Assembly (NCBI GenBank): GCA_030248135.1 | Contig: JASANC010002805.1 | Location: 1-21,012 of the forward strand | Length of the DNA: 21,012 nt | Reading direction: 5' to 3' | DNA from: Theristus sp. LFF4_11 | Lineage: Eukaryota > Nematoda > Chromadorea > Monhysterida > Xyalidae | Shown here: in pieces, positions 10,901-16,455 of the stretch | Numbering within the stretch: the first letter of the stretch is position 1 | Layout of the letters: each line of letters opens with the position of its first letter | The notes under the pieces: model-generated | What the model saw: only the letters and a program-made list of their open reading frames with translations | Database searches by the model: none | What the model was told of the DNA's origin: nothing | Translations under genes and position numbers: made by a program

Positions 10901-13474
10901 AAAGCAAAATAATAGAAAATGGTAACCACCACTAAACTCCACGTATTCGAAAACCGTTATCACAGTTTTCATGTTCGCATTTTTTGGCAAAGCTGGCCGG
11001 TTAAAAAGATTTATAACAATGTCTTGTCAAGACATGAACAGTTATTATGCATGTAATAGTCGCAAAATAAACGTATTTGCAACAAGTTAATAGTAAATAG
11101 TTATTACCATTAGATTCTATGTATCCGAAAACATTAGTATCAGTTTTTTTATTGGCATTTCTATGCACATTTTCAACGCAATTGCTTGAAAAACTGTATA
11201 TTTCGCGTTTTTCATGGGGGGTCGACGACAAAGTTGCTTTGTTACATCGTTATAAAGTTATTGCCCCCGGAAATTTTTCTTGCATCTTGTAGCGGAGAAT
11301 TTGGGCTATCTTTTAGCACTACTGAAATTTTTCAGACCCTGTGGTCCTGGGAGTTATGAGCAAATTTGTGTCGAAAAACTTGTGACTTTCGGCCTAAAAC
11401 TGACTTTTGAGTGCAAGGTCTGAAAAATACGGTACATACCCAGAAAAATGCGCTGAACAACGTGGTAAAGTTGGATTTTTGATTTGAACCCCCCAAAACC
11501 CAAACAAATCGTTTTTCTGACAAAAGCCAAAAATTGACCAAAAATCGGCCAAAATCTAAATTTGCCTGTAGTGAGCCATAGGGTTGGAGTTTTGGGCTAA
11601 AAATTGGTATGCGTAATAAGTACCCTTAGTATGTTGGTTTGGGCACAAAAACTCGAAATATCAAAATTTAGCGATGGGCCGCGACCTGTACCGCTCTTAT
11701 GGGCAACACGTTTTAATTTAAAACGAATAGTCTGCACCATCAAGCGCAAGCCACCCATTTATGAGTATCTGTAGGCAAACAACAAGCGCTAGCCGAAAGT
11801 CAGAACATCACATCAATCTGCTGCAGAGCCAGCCAACGAACGGTTGTCACAAATACAGCGCGATGGAAAGCAAACAAAACGCATACCGTATTACCTCTAA
11901 GAAACCCCATGGTAGCACAATTTCAACAATGTCACTGCATTCAGCCACTGAATTCGCTAGGTATGTGTTTCAAACAGGTTACTAATAAACCCCCATGGGG
12001 GTTTATTTTTTGGGGGGGGATTATTTGGAAACTTGTCGAGGGGGTGGGTTGGGGGGGGGGTTAATTTGGGGGGGGGGGTTAATAGAGGTAATACGGTACG
12101 TTCGCAAAAAAACGACAGCAAACAGCGCACCTGCTCCTCATTCGGGCCCATCCACGAGTGCGCAGCTTTCAGCTGTTCGCGCAGCTTCATCAGAATCTTG
12201 CCGCCGCCGTTCTCGCCGTCCCAGAAGCGCGGCTGTGCCGACTCCTGGCGGTTCTTGCGCCAGCCGGTGCCGAACGTCTAGAACGGCGACATTTTCTTTG
12301 GTGGAAGGGCAGACAAAAAAACAAGACAGATTATAGGTGTTGTTGTTGTTCTTCTTCTTCTTCTTGTTGTTGGGCTTTTTAGACGATGTTTTACAGCCAG
12401 GGCTAACGCAGAGAAGCGTACAGAATGCCATTGAAAATTGTTGTGATGAACGTTCTGCGTGTTCGCACCATCGAATGTAACAGAGATGCAATCGACAACG
12501 TGAAACGACTTTGCAAATTCACCTGGACCCACAGTCGAACTCTAGGGAATCAGCTGATTGGTTAGGATTACGGTATGCATGCATTCTGTGCAGGCGTTGC
12601 TGTGCAGGGGTGGAGTCTGGTGTGCACCAAAAGCATGCATGCCGTAAATCCCAACCAATCAGCTGATTCCCCACAATTTAGAGTTCGACTGTAGGCACCA
12701 TTTGTTACAGAATCACGCATGACGTGTGCGCACAACTATCAGTCACCAGCTCACCATACCAAATTCAGCCACTCAAACTGGTTGGTAATCACACATTAAA
12801 GCGCTTGCGAAATCCTGCAAACCTTGTCAGCGGACGACACAGCGAGATACGCCTTGTTGGTGTAGACGAGCAGATTCTGAATCCAGCGCACCTGGTTCAA
12901 CTTCAGCTGCTGCGACTCCTCCCAGTAGCGCAGTTTCACCTGTTTGCGTTTCCGATCAAACAATCGACATTAGCCAGTCGCAGCACTCACGCCATTTTCA
13001 CCGAATCAACCAATCAACGACAACATTACAGTCGTCAGTATAAACTTTTCGGTTTTTTTCCATAGTTTTTTTTTCTAAAAACTTGCAGTCGAGCAAACTG
13101 ATTGGCTGACTCGAATCCTGCTGAATGAATCAGTTTCAGTGCTTGTCTGAAGGCAGTGCATTTTGTTGTGAACGCTCAACAGTCACACAGAATCACACCA
13201 ACACGCACATACGCTGCTTAGCCCTGCTATATCGTGTGCGCGTGCGTGTGTGATGTGACTGTGCAATATTTCACGACAAATAGTCACAATCTGCAGACTG
13301 AATATGCAGAATCGGCCAACAGTTTGACGCAACGCAATCACAACGCCACAATACCCCATTCCAAGTGGCCTCATCGAAGCCATTGATCGCCTTCATTGCC
13401 TCCTCGGCAGCCGACAGCCCGCTCGCCGTGCGTATCTTCTCCGCGGCGTCTTTGTCCCCGAAAGTTTCCGCCAT
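1969..13474 (-). CDS. Gene B, left copy: 197-aa protein with Gly/Arg-rich tail, intron 3 invaded by transposons
   Basis: Five exons on the minus strand: 13355-13474, 12823-12939, 12131-12277, 2629-2728 and 1969-2078 (120, 117, 147, 100 and 110 nt). Phases are 0, 0, 0 and 1, and all introns are GT..AG. Lengths match the right-arm copy exactly. The frame is intact from ATG to TGA. Intron 3 (2729-12130) is about 9.4 kb against 315 bp in the other copy because of the fold-back element, the PLE and a MITE. Splicing across it is unproven. Against the right copy I count 15 synonymous differences and one replacement, Leu for Met as the last residue. I do not recognise the family. The N-terminus is acidic and Ala-rich, the middle has Trp-containing motifs (RYWEESQQ, WRKNRQ, RFWDGENGGG), and the tail is RGG-like, which suggests RNA binding. 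Confidence 0.8.
2877..3202. repeat. Fold-back element, left inverted repeat, outer part
   Basis: Reverse complement of about 11397-11712. It includes two copies of GCGGTAC close to the end (around 2896-2915). It is interrupted at its inner side by the PLE and continues after 8854. Confidence 0.85.
3205..3365 (+). pseudogene. ORF2 3'-end fragment in the upstream repeat
   Basis: Last 53 codons and TAA of ORF2, identical to 8151-8311. It is a by-product of the pseudo-LTR structure. It has no start and is not expected to be translated. Confidence 0.85.
3547..5037 (+). CDS. PLE ORF1: 298-aa RGG-rich protein, two exons
   Basis: Exon 1 is 3547-3696 (50 codons, ATG TCG AGC) inside the direct repeat. 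The donor is AAA|GTATGG. Exon 2 is 4291-5037 after the acceptor TTTTCCAG, phase 0. The frame stays open across the junction, and an in-frame TGA just inside the intron side at 4261 supports splicing here. Residues 1-50 are polar and basic (VVDKRKAM, SDRGGAKRY). Residues about 51-90 are Gly/Arg-rich with repeated RGG (AARGGHFNGARGGQR). The rest is a mixed domain with KLTESEAAM, NGNFLVRF and FKDRSEEEKIRNDKLV. RGG domains bind RNA, so it may coat or package the element RNA, like ORF1 proteins of other non-LTR elements; this is inference. I do not recognise the C-terminal domain. A second in-frame ATG is at 3646. Confidence 0.75.
3818..3874 (+). ncRNA. Hammerhead-ribozyme parts in non-standard order (5' repeat copy)
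   Basis: The order is stem I strand GGTGCA (3818-3823), core CTGATGA (3824-3830), stem II strand GAAA (3831-3834), stem III strand GAGTGT (3846-3851), cleavage C (3852), stem I strand TGCACC (3853-3858), stem II strand TTTC (3862-3865), core GAAA (3866-3869), stem III strand CACTC (3870-3874). All three helices (6, 4 and 5+A-U bp) and both cores are perfect and abut as in a true hammerhead, including GTC before the cut. But the three strands are ordered 1-3-2. A standard fold needs pieces from two copies or a pseudoknot. Confidence 0.55.
4110..4224 (+). ncRNA. Cluster of hairpins with a shared ACCTKCGGG loop
   Basis: Hairpin 1: CCATG (4110-4114)/CATGG (4127-4131), 12-nt loop TTAACCTTCGGG. 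A second stem, GGTGCA (4144-4149)/TGCACC (4155-4160), has loop CGTGT. Hairpin 2: GGTGGC (4162-4167)/GCCACC (4184-4189), with ACCTGCGGG in its 16-nt loop. Hairpin 3: TCTGGTTG (4197-4204)/CAACCAGA (4217-4224), 12-nt loop GTAACCTGCGGG. Stems differ while the loop motif repeats, which points to recognition of the loops by a protein or RNA. The cluster lies in the ORF1 intron, so only unspliced RNA keeps it. Function unknown. Confidence 0.6.
5038..5309. other. PLE spacer between ORF1 and ORF2
   Basis: AT-rich, non-coding, with poly-A/T tracts near 5280-5310. I see no promoter or RNA structure I would defend. Confidence 0.5.
5310..5564 (+). CDS. Possible short ORF upstream of and overlapping ORF2
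   Basis: Open from the codon after TAA 5307 to TAG 5562, 84 codons, containing VSLKLASVFTEVRPVSVQ and LIPLGCAIGGAPVENH. It overlaps the start of the ORF2 frame by 25 nt in the -1 relation. The composition looks protein-like, but there is no early ATG (the first is near 5451) and no slippery heptamer is seen at the overlap. It may be a remnant of an ORF2 N-terminal extension, a spliced exon, or chance. Confidence 0.25.
   Translation, partial: DRFTSFNLTFLQATINNLNPESGGGFDYVSLKLASVFTEVRPVSVQTMLSRYLIPLGCAIGGAPVENHLLKPKSNNNWHVCKSY
5540..8311 (+). CDS. PLE ORF2: GIY-YIG endonuclease - reverse transcriptase polyprotein
   Basis: The open frame is 923 codons. The first codon is TTG; the first ATG is residue 25 (5612), still ahead of all domains, and is my preferred start. 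Residues about 29-65 have paired Cys (CSRRSCKTC, CCNWTC), a zinc-knuckle-like lead. Residues 70-150 are the GIY-YIG nuclease: VVYLL and YVGQTKRKFRERFREHL, then AAENFWMRVLNT with the catalytic Glu and GLNDR. The RT follows: FANPKLHKDPYKFRFI, motif A with Asp642 (ADFSNLFPSLPH), motif B GVPQGGAHSS from residue 723, and motif C YVDD at 765-768, then LDMTIM. All catalytic residues look intact. The enzyme nicks target DNA and copies element RNA onto it. In canonical Penelope the nuclease is C-terminal. AATAAA sites follow the stop. Confidence 0.92.
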   Translation: MACLQIVLGATINYKFVSKNESFHMTKCSRRSCKTCEYTSAVPFFTSSITGRSFASVSGGCCNWTCDTKAVVYLLTCKKCKIQYVGQTKRKFRERFREHLNSIKNKKSLPIYMHFQNQCTINDLQCQIIYKCELDNTDELLAAENFWMRVLNTIVPLGLNDRVQGAGVISIQDYGLSGNKFKKVYFTKPIPRFPRSHGRRKRHKTRAKNGKVVFQPPASDAPSVTWFSYLYKTLKTSSKPTREVIFEIILSRTELEDIQEQNQQFFAIYENSIQKPKNTPDIYRWTIPFKNKGLEYIPFKRLFRHHQVTKTLDPKQKVFLDNVSVTFKYDAPLGLKFCNYSKFLRYMDQEELKRWLLARCACADNKHCYAPLNHVLTGNLSIVENEDLRKLFQKGVKFREPKPINFEQVYKNIIGSLGPLLARLKKVGDKNKIAGFVDAFKQRLRTYIDKLPQNIATSQIKAHKTTLLKELHRDYVITPVDKASNNYVFTCKKLYIEQISKELGISVENGSLHCYGNNTYALIGTTCDCQDSILEKHKRIVEHYNYDRSYWDNKIPILFANPKLHKDPYKFRFIAGASKSSTKPICRLVHVILTNLKNRLKKYCEVATEKTNSSLYWGVDSTFEARNKIAGCKNISSIASADFSNLFPSLPHNIILDNIFKLIDLLYKKEYLMIKQKLVVNSDVYDSTFNLVLKIPEVKVLIEESIKETYVSFAGHIFQQIKGVPQGGAHSSTIANIALAGMEFFYMRTKLNTSEGKKFKHTIRYVDDVLYINNPTFLEVAKEIYPSELTLESTSDLTSSKCDFLDMTIMLHEGGYKIKPYDKTDSFSFKVNKLIHADSNTHIKLGACVFLGQAIRFGRICTELDSFVLSVADLVHKLVHNGFNRRTLMRHFYRFRDEHRQLLMKFGVYSDDQFIALQQMIFL
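8319..8329 (+). promoter_or_regulatory. Polyadenylation signals after PLE ORF2
   Basis: Two overlapping AATAAA (8319-8324, 8324-8329) 8 bp after the ORF2 stop. Because they are within the repeat, the same signals occur at 3373-3383. A small perfect hairpin, CCAACT/AGTTGG, follows at 8375-8388. Confidence 0.4.
8493..8642 (+). pseudogene. Second copy of ORF1 exon 1 in the downstream repeat
   Basis: Identical to 3547-3696, with ATG, 50 open codons and the donor GTATGG at 8643. It has no ORF1 acceptor downstream within the element, so any splicing would go to flanking DNA. Confidence 0.65.
8764..8820 (+). ncRNA. Hammerhead-ribozyme parts in non-standard order (3' repeat copy)
   Basis: Exact copy of 3818-3874, shifted by 4946. 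Core CTGATGA is at 8770-8776, core GAAA at 8812-8815, and the predicted cut is after C8798. It lies 34 bp from the element 3' end. With two copies per element, strands 1 and 3 of the upstream copy plus strand 2 of this copy would thread correctly. Confidence 0.55.
8855..9875. repeat. Fold-back element, left inverted repeat, inner part
   Basis: Reverse complement of about 10372-11394. The match runs from the CGAAAGTCACAAG next to the PLE to the GCGCGCATAC near 9875. The arms differ by many substitutions and several indels, so the element is clearly older than the PLE inside it. Open frames in the arms show no coding signature. Confidence 0.85.
9876..10371. other. Loop of the fold-back element, nothing coding
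   Basis: About 500 bp of single-copy AT-rich sequence between the two inverted repeats. It has poly-T runs and no convincing open frame, RNA gene or repeat. Confidence 0.6.
10372..11712. repeat. Fold-back element, right inverted repeat (uninterrupted)
   Basis: Continuous counterpart of the two left pieces. Near 11390-11402 it keeps the uninterrupted sequence GGCCTAAAACTGAC, which is the empty site of the PLE in the other arm. Confidence 0.85.
11886..12096. mobile_element. 211-bp MITE with TA target duplication, left arm only
   Basis: Terminal inverted repeats CCGTATTACCTCTA (from 11886) and TAGAGGTAATACGG (to 12096) lie between two TA dinucleotides (11884-11885, 12097-12098). The right arm near 18030 has the empty site GTATGCG with one TA. 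TA duplication fits Tc1/mariner-type non-autonomous elements. The interior has a palindrome AAACCCCCATGGGGGTTTA (11984-12002) and long G runs (8-11 G) spaced like a potential G-quadruplex. It lies in intron 3 of left gene B. Confidence 0.8.
12338..12372. repeat. GTT/CTT microsatellite, left arm only
   Basis: TGTTGTTGTTGTT followed by a CTT run and TTGTTGTTG. It is part of a segment of about 100 bp in gene B intron 2 (about 12331-12445) missing from the right arm. Confidence 0.7.
12531..12692. mobile_element. Palindromic MITE in gene B intron 2, left copy
   Basis: Ends are ACAGTCGAACTC and GAGTTCGACTGT, with inner repeats AATCAGCTGATTGGTT and AACCAATCAGCTGATT and sub-arms with GCATGC. The TACAGTCGAAC-type end recalls mariner-like elements. 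It is also present in the right arm at the same intron position, so it predates the duplication. Confidence 0.65.
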
Positions 13475-13786
13475 TTTGTACCTATTTTTCAGTGGTTTTA
13501 CGGAGCCCGAAACATGTCCTCGTCTTAATTTGTTTAATTCCCAGCCTTTTTTATAAAATTATCCCCTGATTTGAGTTTTTTGCCGTTTTTTTCTGATTGA
13601 GACCCAAGCCCGATCGCTAGACCTGAACTGTGACCCAACCTAGGCAGTTTCGAAGCCAGAAAACTCGACGCAACCCTTGCGGAGTTGTCTGGATTCAGAA
13701 GCACGACGGAGTGGAGTGGTGAAACAGGTGTGGGTATTTTTGGATAAAATCAGTCTGAAATTCATTTCGAAACTACGAAATCATCG
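13475..13786 (-). promoter_or_regulatory. Short gene A to gene B intergenic region, left
   Basis: Mirror of 16152-16455, with the stretch just upstream of the ATG (GAAAAATAGGTACAAA on the gene strand) unchanged in both arms. Confidence 0.45.
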
Positions 13787-14067
13787 TCAGCTTTTCGAGA
13801 AATTTGTGCTCTACAAATATAAACGTGTTGCAACTTCCACTCAACGCCCAGTTTCAATGAACGCTGTGTATTCGGGCTCGTGGAGACCCCATTACGGGGG
13901 GTGGTGGCCATCACTTTCGAGAAAACAAAACTCCTCGGATGATCTTTGCATCACCGCTTCTGCGAGTCTAATAACGAACCAGTAGTAACGCTCAGCCGAC
14001 TTGTGCTCGACATTCTGCAGATCTTTGATGGCCACCTCAAAACGCAATGAGAACGGATCGTACGGGC
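13787..14067 (-). pseudogene. Gene A, left copy: last two exons only
   Basis: Minus-strand exons are 13976-14067 (identical to the 92-nt exon of the right copy) and 13787-13810 (24 nt with TGA). The intron between them and about 700 bp of the upstream intron are also present. The exon that precedes them in the right copy lies in the unique centre on the plus strand and has no minus-strand counterpart. This copy therefore starts inside an intron and cannot make the protein as drawn. Total identity of the 92-nt exon argues for recent duplication, gene conversion or an allele relationship, not long decay. It could be a true truncated duplicate or the visible half of an allele joined wrongly in assembly. 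Confidence 0.6.
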
Positions 14068-14102
14068 CTGTGGAGAAAGTGTGAATCAAGCGACTGTGCG
14101 TC

Positions 14103-14184
14103 AGGGATTGTCGCCTTCTCTGTCATTGTCATTTGTTGAGTCAGTGTGTGAGGGACTGTCGCTTCCACTGGCATTGTCATTTGT
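14103..14184. repeat. Two-unit tandem repeat, 48-bp period, gene A intron (left)
   Basis: AGGGATTGTCGCC at 14103 recurs as AGGGACTGTCGC at 14151, each followed by CATTGTCATTTGT. The same repeat is present in the right arm. Confidence 0.65.
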
Positions 14185-14309
14185 ACTGTGTCACAGATTG
14201 AGCGTCTTTTGGAAAGAGCCGATTTGCGATTTCTGACCGAATATTGTCAGCAGGGACACAAGGAAATTTTGTTGCGCGGAACGCACGACATCCAAACGCC
14301 ACAACGCAA

Positions 14310-14378
14310 GCTGATTGGCTGCATCAAGCTGGTATACTGACCAATCAGCGTGCTCATGCGCAGATGCAACCAATCAGC
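14310..14378. repeat. CCAATCAGC inverted-repeat cluster, left
   Basis: GCTGATTGG at 14310-14318 and CCAATCAGC at 14341-14349 and 14370-14378 form alternative stems. Related CCAATCA motifs also occur in the gene B introns. Confidence 0.5.
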
Positions 14379-14770
14379 AAGCTCGAAAATTCTGAAATCT
14401 TGGCGTACAGCAATGAGCGATCCCATCACCCTCCCCTGCTGGATCAGAAATTGTACCGTTGGCGAAAAAAGCTCTCACTGGATCAGATTAAAAATGGAAA
14501 AACTCTGAATGGAATCATTTTGAAACAAAAAAAGGGCACCGAAAGGATGATCTTTGCTCCCTCTCATCCCTCTGTTAACCTATTTTGTGATTGTAACGAG
14601 ACCAAACAACAAAAAAGTCTTTGAATCTTCAATTTAACCCCACTGTGCGAAACCTCCCCATCCAAATCAAGTTGAGCAGATCCTGAAAAACCTGCAACTG
14701 GAATTGTAAGTTAACATCGTAAATAAATCGACGGAACGAACTGCAATCAAAAATAAATCAACGGCGACTC

Positions 14771-15149
14771 ATTTCGATCATATTCACGTCTCAGCTTCGA
14801 TCGAAACATTTCTGTCGAACAGTTTATCCTTCGAAAAATTTGTGTAGCGACTGAAAAATTCTAAGACCCTGAAAAAAAACGTTTCCAGGTCGAGAACAGC
14901 CGCATCAAGCTGAAGATGAAACGAATGGCGGACGCGATCAGCCACGGCGGCGGCGCCGCGATGGACACGGACAACGTGCTGAACGCTGATTTGGGCGACA
15001 TCGACTTCGAGGACATCGGCGAATACTTGCTCATTGGAGGTAGTCGCTCGCAGCGCCAGCACTGTTTTCACTCGTGGTTGTTGCTTTGCTTTGTTTTGGA
15101 AACCTGGCGTTGTTGTTTCAGTTTTTGTTTTGTGAAACGATATGATCGA
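14771..15149. other. Unique centre of the palindrome
   Basis: This is the spacer of about 380 bp between the two arms. It holds the gene A exon 14889-15039, a preceding pyrimidine-rich acceptor, the donor GTAGTC and about 110 bp of intron. No gene or exon was seen on the minus strand. The GC-rich exon contrasts sharply with its AT-rich flanks. Confidence 0.75.
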
Positions 15150-16151
15150 TTAATGACGCCGTTTTTGATTTATTTTTGATTGCAGTTCGTTCCGTCGATT
15201 TATTTATCATGCTAATTTACATTCCAGTTTCAGGTTTTTCAGGATCTGCTCAACTTGATTGGGATGGGGAGGTTTCGCACAGTGGGGTTAAATTAAAGAT
15301 TCAAAGACTTTTATTGTTGTTTGGTCTCGTTACAATCACAAAATAGGTTAACAGAGGGATGAGAGGGAGTAAAGATCATTCTTTCGGTGCCCCTTTTTTG
15401 TTTCAAAATGTTTCCATTCAGAGTTTTTCCATTTTTAATCTGATCCACTGAGAGACCTTTTTTCACCATCGGTACAATTTCTGATCCAGCAGGGGAGGGG
15501 GATGGGATCGCTCATTGCTGTACGCCAAGATTTCAGAATTCCGAGCTTGCTGATTGGTTGCATCTGCGCATGAGCACGCTGATTGGTCAGTATACCAGCT
15601 TGATGCAGCCAATCAGCTTGCGTTGTGGCGTTTGGATGTCGTGCGTTCCGCGCAACAAAATTTCCTTGTGTCCCTGCTGACAATATTCGGTCAGAAATCG
15701 CAAATCGGCTCTTTCCAAAAGACGCTCAATCTGTGACACAGTATAAGTGACAATGACAGAGAAGGCGACAGTCCCTGACATACTGATTCAACAAATGACA
15801 ATGACAGAGAAGGCGACAATACCTGACGCACAGTCGCTTGATTCACACTTTCTCCACAGGCCCGTACGATCCGTTCTCATTGCGTTTTGAGGTGGCCATC
15901 AAAGATCTGCAGAATGTCGAGCACAAGTCGGCTGAGCGTTACTACTGGTTCGTTGTTGTGTGCGAGAGAGACTCGCGCGGAAGCGGGGGTGCAAAGATCC
16001 AAGGAGTTTTGTTTTCTCGAAAGTGATGGCCACCACCCCCCGTAATGGGGTCTCCACGAGCCCGAATACACGGCGTTCATTGAAACTGGGCGTTGAGTGA
16101 AGTTGCAACACGTTTCTATTTGCAGAGAGCACAAATTTCTCGAAGAGCTGA
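14889..16151 (+). CDS. Gene A, right copy: 3' part of an unrecognised gene (5' exons missing)
   Basis: Exons are 14889-15039, 15860-15951 and 16128-16151. Acceptors are TTTCCAG, CCACAG and GCAGAG. The junction G+GC restores a Gly codon, giving YLLIG-GPYDPF across exons. The first visible exon encodes a basic start (SRIKLKMKRMADAI), a His/Gly/Ala run and an acidic segment (DLGDIDFEDIGEYLL). The second encodes FSLRFEVAIKDLQNVEHKSA. The third is only seven codons, then TGA. Its frame is supported by AAG/AAA, the single, synonymous difference between arms. The first exon starts with an acceptor, so earlier exons must exist, but upstream DNA is the inverted left arm with nothing to splice from. 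The gene is therefore cut by the palindrome centre. I do not recognise the product. The last exon is the least certain part. Confidence 0.6.
15549..15617. repeat. CCAATCAGC inverted-repeat cluster, right
   Basis: Mirror copy of 14310-14378 in the first visible intron of right gene A. Confidence 0.5.
15748..15829. repeat. Two-unit tandem repeat, 48-bp period, gene A intron (right)
   Basis: TGACAATGACAGAGAAGGCG occurs at 15748 and 15796. The two units are more alike here than in the left arm. Confidence 0.7.
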
Positions 16152-16455
16152 CGATGATTTCGTAGTTTCGAAATGAATTTCAGACTGATTTTATCCAAAA
16201 ATACCCACACCTGTTTCCACCACTCCACTCCGTCGTGCTTCTGAATCCAGACAACTCCGCAAGGGTTGCGTCGAGTTTTCTGGCTTCGAAACTGCCTAGG
16301 TTGGGTCACAGTTCAGGTCTGGCGATCGGGCTTGGGTCTCATTTAGCAAAAACGGCAAAAAATGCAAATCAAGGGATAATTTAGGCGGGAATTAAACAAA
16401 TTAAGACGAGGACATGTTGTGGGCTCCGTAAAATCCACTGAAAAATAGGTACAAA
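16152..16455 (+). promoter_or_regulatory. Short gene A to gene B intergenic region, right
   Basis: Only about 300 bp separate the putative gene A stop from the gene B ATG, so it must hold the A 3' UTR and the B promoter. It aligns with 13475-13786 on the left. No TATA box stands out. Confidence 0.45.

Larger units (their letters stand above)
2877..11712. mobile_element. Fold-back DNA element with ~1.35-kb inverted repeats and TTAA target duplication (contains the PLE)
   Basis: The ends are exact inverted repeats, AACGTGTTGCCC (2877-2888) and GGGCAACACGTT (11701-11712), each flanked by TTAA (2873-2876 and 11713-11716). The right arm gives the empty site: near 18205 the same flanks meet with ACAA where a single TTAA is expected. 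Removing the PLE leaves about 3.2 kb: two arms of about 1.35 kb around a loop of about 500 bp. TTAA duplication is typical of the piggyBac superfamily, but piggyBac repeats usually start CCC/CCT, so membership is unproven. No transposase is visible, so it is non-autonomous. It lies in intron 3 of the left gene B. Confidence 0.85.
1..14770. repeat. Left arm of a window-wide inverted duplication
   Basis: Reverse-complementing this arm gives the right arm (15150-21012) in the same order: gene C, gene B, then gene A. Without the insertions at 2877-11712 and 11886-12096 its length is about 5.7 kb, close to the 5.86 kb of the right arm. Exons are nearly identical. Introns and intergenic DNA align throughout, with substitutions and small indels. 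Similarity reaches the window edge, so the arm probably continues beyond base 1. The inner boundary near 14770 is judged by eye, where the CGGCGAC/GACGCCG match fades. Confidence 0.95.

Noticed and set aside
12138..12491. Minus-strand frame joining gene B exon 3 to a Lys/Asn-rich run
   Set aside because: Read-through of exon 3 in another frame into a microsatellite; absent from the right arm.
13183..13474. Continuation of the gene B exon 1 frame past 13355 (and past 16575) as single-exon proteins
   Set aside because: A GT donor follows codon 40 in both arms. Beyond it the copies differ in sequence and length, so it is intron.
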